Positions 5,661 through 7,860 of a DNA stretch of 7,860 bases are shown piece by piece. The stretch's first letter is position 1, and each line of letters opens with the position of its first letter. The stretch is from Actinomycetes bacterium. GTDB lineage: Bacteria > Actinomycetota > Acidimicrobiia > Acidimicrobiales > Microtrichaceae. Both the position numbers and the translations under genes were made by a program. The notes below the pieces were generated by a model. It had not been told where the DNA came from and searched no databases. It saw only the letters and a program-made list of their open reading frames with translations. The stretch covers positions 1 to 7,860 of the forward strand of contig JAFAFZ010000222.1 of assembly GCA_023423215.1 (NCBI GenBank). Reading direction: 5' to 3'.

Positions 5661-5686
5661 GTTCGACGGGGTCGGGGACACTGGGA

Positions 5687-5702
5687 CGGAGCGAGCGCTC
5701 CG
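5687..5702 (-). other. Short hairpin in the peptidase-lipoprotein gap
   Basis: CGGAGC (5687-5692) pairs with GCTCCG (5697-5702) around a GAGC loop. It is one of three hairpins in this 260 bp gap. Role unknown. Confidence 0.5.
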
Positions 5703-5735
5703 AGCCACCAACCCTGTGTGCGGTGCCCCCCAGTA

Positions 5736-5759
5736 GCTCTGTCGCCAACCTACCAGAGC
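5736..5759 (-). terminator. Possible terminator after the prepilin peptidase gene
   Basis: GCTCTG (5736-5741) pairs with CAGAGC (5754-5759) around a 12 nt loop, about 40 bp past the stop of the peptidase gene on the minus strand. The stem is short and no T run follows, so it is weak alone. Confidence 0.4.
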
Positions 5760-5797
5760 CTCACCAGCAGTTGTAGGGGCAAATACGTGAGCGAGGT

Positions 5798-6652
5798 TCA
5801 GCTCAGGGCGTACACCTGGAAGGGATCCAGGATCTCGGGCGCCAGCGCGATGCAGAGGAACGCGCCGACGACCAGCGCCGGGCCGAACGGCACCTTGGCG
5901 TCGCGCCCGCGAGCGCTCAGACCGATCACGCCGTACACGATGCCGACGACGGCGGACACCGTCAGGCAGGCCAGCGCGAGCACCGCGGCGGCCACCGGGC
6001 GCACGCCCGCGGAGAACCCGACGCTCCAGCCCAGCAGCACCGACAGGCGCACGTCGCCGAAGCCCATGCCCCGCGGGATCAGGAACCACAGCACGAAGAG
6101 CGGACCGGCCAGCACGGCCAGGCCGACGGCGGCCGACAGCAGCCAGCTCCACTCGCCCTCGACGCCGGCGGCGACGACGCTCAACGCGACCGTCACGAAG
6201 AACGCCGGCCACACGATGCGGGTCGGTACGATCAGCGTGCGCAGGTCGATCGCCGAGACGGCCACGCCGACCGGGATCAGCCACAGCACCGGCAGCAGCT
6301 GCCAGGTCCCACCGATCGCCCACACCGCGCCGAGGAACAGGAGCGGGCAGATCAGCTCGACGATCGGGTGGAAGCCGGGGATTCGCGACCCGCAGCCGCG
6401 ACACCGCCCACGGAGCAGCAGCCACGAGACGACCGGGATGTTGTCGTACGGGCGGACCGGTTCGCCGCAGGTCGAGCAGCGGCTGTGCCCGCCGAACACC
6501 TCGCTCCACGGGCGTGTGTCCCAGCGCTCGCCGTATTCGTTCTCCTCGTCGAGCTCGACCGGGAGCCGGTCGATGACGACGCAGGTGAACGAGCCGATGG
6601 CGAAGTAGACGAGCGTTCCGAAGACGACCAGGACGATCTCGGTGCTGCTCAC
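5798..6652 (-). CDS. pilD: Type A24 prepilin peptidase
   Basis: A 284-residue polytopic inner-membrane aspartic protease that cleaves the leader peptide from type IV pilins; many homologues also methylate the new N-terminus. The N-terminal segment carries the family pattern GSFTCVVIDRLP (20-31). A four-cysteine zinc-ribbon-like loop follows (C59, C62, C84, C87; CSTC and CRGC). The two catalytic aspartates are D136 in SAIDLRTLIVP and D200 in the GMGFGD motif. Several membrane helices span roughly residues 95-275, with KVPFGPAL near 253-260. The start is the GTG at 6650-6652, whose last bases overlap the PilT stop (GTGA), implying translational coupling. An upstream ATG at 6763 in this frame would overlap the PilT gene by more than 100 bp and adds only Arg/Pro-rich sequence. 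The symbol pilD is by function. Confidence 0.94.
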   Translation of the reverse strand: MSSTEIVLVVFGTLVYFAIGSFTCVVIDRLPVELDEENEYGERWDTRPWSEVFGGHSRCSTCGEPVRPYDNIPVVSWLLLRGRCRGCGSRIPGFHPIVELICPLLFLGAVWAIGGTWQLLPVLWLIPVGVAVSAIDLRTLIVPTRIVWPAFFVTVALSVVAAGVEGEWSWLLSAAVGLAVLAGPLFVLWFLIPRGMGFGDVRLSVLLGWSVGFSAGVRPVAAAVLALACLTVSAVVGIVYGVIGLSARGRDAKVPFGPALVVGAFLCIALAPEILDPFQVYALS

Positions 6653-7815
6653 CCCGGCGTGCCGGCGCCGACGACGAAGTGCGCGGGCGCGGGCAGGTCG
6701 GGATCGAACTGGCCGCGCTGGGCCAGACCCGAGATCTCGTCCGGGTGCACCGACGCGGCGCACGCGTCCTCGTAGGTGATGATGCCGGCGGCGACGAGAC
6801 GGGCGAGCGACTGCTCCATCACCATCATCCCGTCCTTCTGGCCGGTGGCGATCAGGTTGCGCAGCTGGCGGACCTTGCCCTCTCGGATGATGTTCGAGAT
6901 CGCCGGCGTGCCGATCAGCATCTCGTAGGCGGCGACGCGACCACCGCCGATGCGCGGCACGAGCCGCTGCGCGATGACCGCCGCCAGCGACATCGAGAAC
7001 TGCGTGCGGATCTGGTCCTGCTGATCCGCGGGGAACACGTCGATGATGCGGTCGACCGTCTGCGCGGCGTCGTTGGTGTGCAGCGTCGCGAACACGAGGT
7101 GGCCGGTCTCGGCGAGGGTCAGGGTCAGGCGGATCGTCTCGAGGTCGCGCATCTCGCCGACCAGCACGACGTCGGGGTCCTCTCGCAGCGCACCCTTCAG
7201 CGCCTCTTCGAAGCTGGTGGCGTCCTGGCCGACCTCACGCTGGTTGACGAGCGCCATCTGCGGCGAGTGGATGTACTCGATCGGGTCCTCGATCGTCAGG
7301 ATGTGCAGCGGTCGGTTGCGGTTTATCCAACCGATCATCGCGGCGAGCGTCGTCGACTTGCCCGAGCCGGTCGGGCCGGTCATCAGCACCAGGCCGTGCG
7401 GACGGGTCAGCAGCGACGCGGTCGAGTCGGGCAGGCCGATCTCCTCCGGAGTCGGGATCTGCGTCGGGATGAGGCGCAGCGCGAGCGCCGGCCGGTCGAG
7501 CTGGAAGAAGGCGTTGGCACGGACGCGGGCGTCGCTCGCCCAGGCGAACGCGAAGTCGATCTGGCGCTCGTCCAGGTAGCGGTCCCGATCGGCCTCGGGC
7601 AGCAGCCCCGTCAGGACGGCGTCGAGGAACTCGACGGTCACGTCGTCGGCGCCAGGGATCGCCCAGAGCTTGCCGTCGATGCGCACACGCGGGGCGCTCC
7701 CGGCGCACAGGTGCAGGTCGGTGGCGTGGTTGTCCCACAGGTAGCGGAGCAGCGGCTCCAGGGGCGTGGTGTCGGTCTGGTACACGGAGCTCTCCCTCGG
7801 GTTCCGTTCGCTCAC
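6649..7815 (-). CDS. pilT: PilT-type twitching-motility ATPase
   Basis: A 388-residue hexameric secretion-superfamily ATPase that drives type IV pilus retraction at the cytoplasmic face of the membrane. A PAS-like N-terminal domain (about 15-125, with ATDLHLCAGSAPRVRIDGKL) precedes the RecA-like core. The core has Walker A GPTGSGKS (147-154), the Asp box TIEDPIEY (174-181), Walker B DVVLVGEMRD (215-224) and the His box TGHLVFATLHTNDA (237-250). The PilT-typical AIRNLIRE motif appears as AISNIIREGK (305-314). The C-terminal 50 residues are extended and Ala/Pro-rich. Two starts are credible: GTG 7815 with GAGGGGA upstream, and GTG 7785 (residue 11) with GAGGGAG six bases upstream. The prepilin peptidase follows with a 4 nt overlap. 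The 45 bp left before the window edge show no complete promoter. Confidence 0.96.
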   Translation of the reverse strand: MSERNPRESSVYQTDTTPLEPLLRYLWDNHATDLHLCAGSAPRVRIDGKLWAIPGADDVTVEFLDAVLTGLLPEADRDRYLDERQIDFAFAWASDARVRANAFFQLDRPALALRLIPTQIPTPEEIGLPDSTASLLTRPHGLVLMTGPTGSGKSTTLAAMIGWINRNRPLHILTIEDPIEYIHSPQMALVNQREVGQDATSFEEALKGALREDPDVVLVGEMRDLETIRLTLTLAETGHLVFATLHTNDAAQTVDRIIDVFPADQQDQIRTQFSMSLAAVIAQRLVPRIGGGRVAAYEMLIGTPAISNIIREGKVRQLRNLIATGQKDGMMVMEQSLARLVAAGIITYEDACAASVHPDEISGLAQRGQFDPDLPAPAHFVVGAGTPG

Positions 7816-7860
7816 AAAGTTCTTCCCCTCACAAAACGGTATCGGGCCCGGGGCGCCGGG

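Noticed and set aside
5353..5748. Minus-strand small gene between peptidase and lipoprotein
   Set aside because: The frame runs through the hairpins and off-frame into the lipoprotein gene, with no ribosome-binding site or codon bias typical of the neighbours.
5538..6509. Upstream extension of the lipoprotein frame to 680 residues
   Set aside because: This part overlaps the prepilin peptidase gene off-frame and is Arg-rich without motifs. The signal peptide and lipobox place the true start near 5537.
5490..6608. Plus-strand open frame of 372 residues
   Set aside because: It is antisense to the peptidase gene, whose catalytic motifs are clear on the other strand.

Overview
This 7.86 kb window is very GC-rich with strong G/C preference at third codon positions. 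It carries type IV pilus genes next to Actinobacteria-like membrane proteins and has no T-rich terminators. It looks like chromosome of a high-GC actinobacterium, and Acidimicrobiia (Ilumatobacter/Iamia-like) is my best guess; this placement is inference. No rRNA, tRNA, phage or insertion-sequence genes were seen.

Layout. The left edge holds a minus-strand pair: a MoxR-family AAA+ ATPase (199-1152) and the start of a two-helix membrane protein, probably DUF58 (1-191, cut by the window edge). A 376 bp intergenic region (1153-1528) follows. It contains four direct copies of a short repeat (consensus CCGAGTAGCGACGAATCG) about 60 bp apart. Next, on the plus strand, is a small winged-helix-like gene (1529-1891), then two copies of the same repeat in the opposite orientation (1893-1983), then a small two-helix membrane protein (2060-2374). 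A strong two-way hairpin terminator (2403-2438) separates these plus-strand genes from everything to the right.

From 2471 to the right edge all genes are on the minus strand. In transcription order (right to left) they are a PilT-type ATPase (6649-7815), a type A24 prepilin peptidase overlapping it by 4 nt (5798-6652), a hairpin-rich 260 bp gap, a lipoprotein of unknown function (4467-5537), an Hsp20 small heat-shock protein (3817-4302) with its own candidate promoter and a structured leader, a Cys-rich metallothionein-like protein (3394-3642), and a two-helix membrane protein with a large central domain (2471-3160). Hairpins at 3734-3760 and 3302-3358 separate the last three.

How they work together. 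PilT and the prepilin peptidase belong to type IV pilus assembly and retraction and look translationally coupled. Hsp20 and the metal-binding protein fit a stress/metal theme but are separated by a terminator. The most unusual part is the 1270-1983 cassette: a small DNA-binding-like gene bracketed by two oppositely oriented clusters of one repeat. This resembles the layout of REP elements around their RAYT transposase genes, but without a recognisable transposase.
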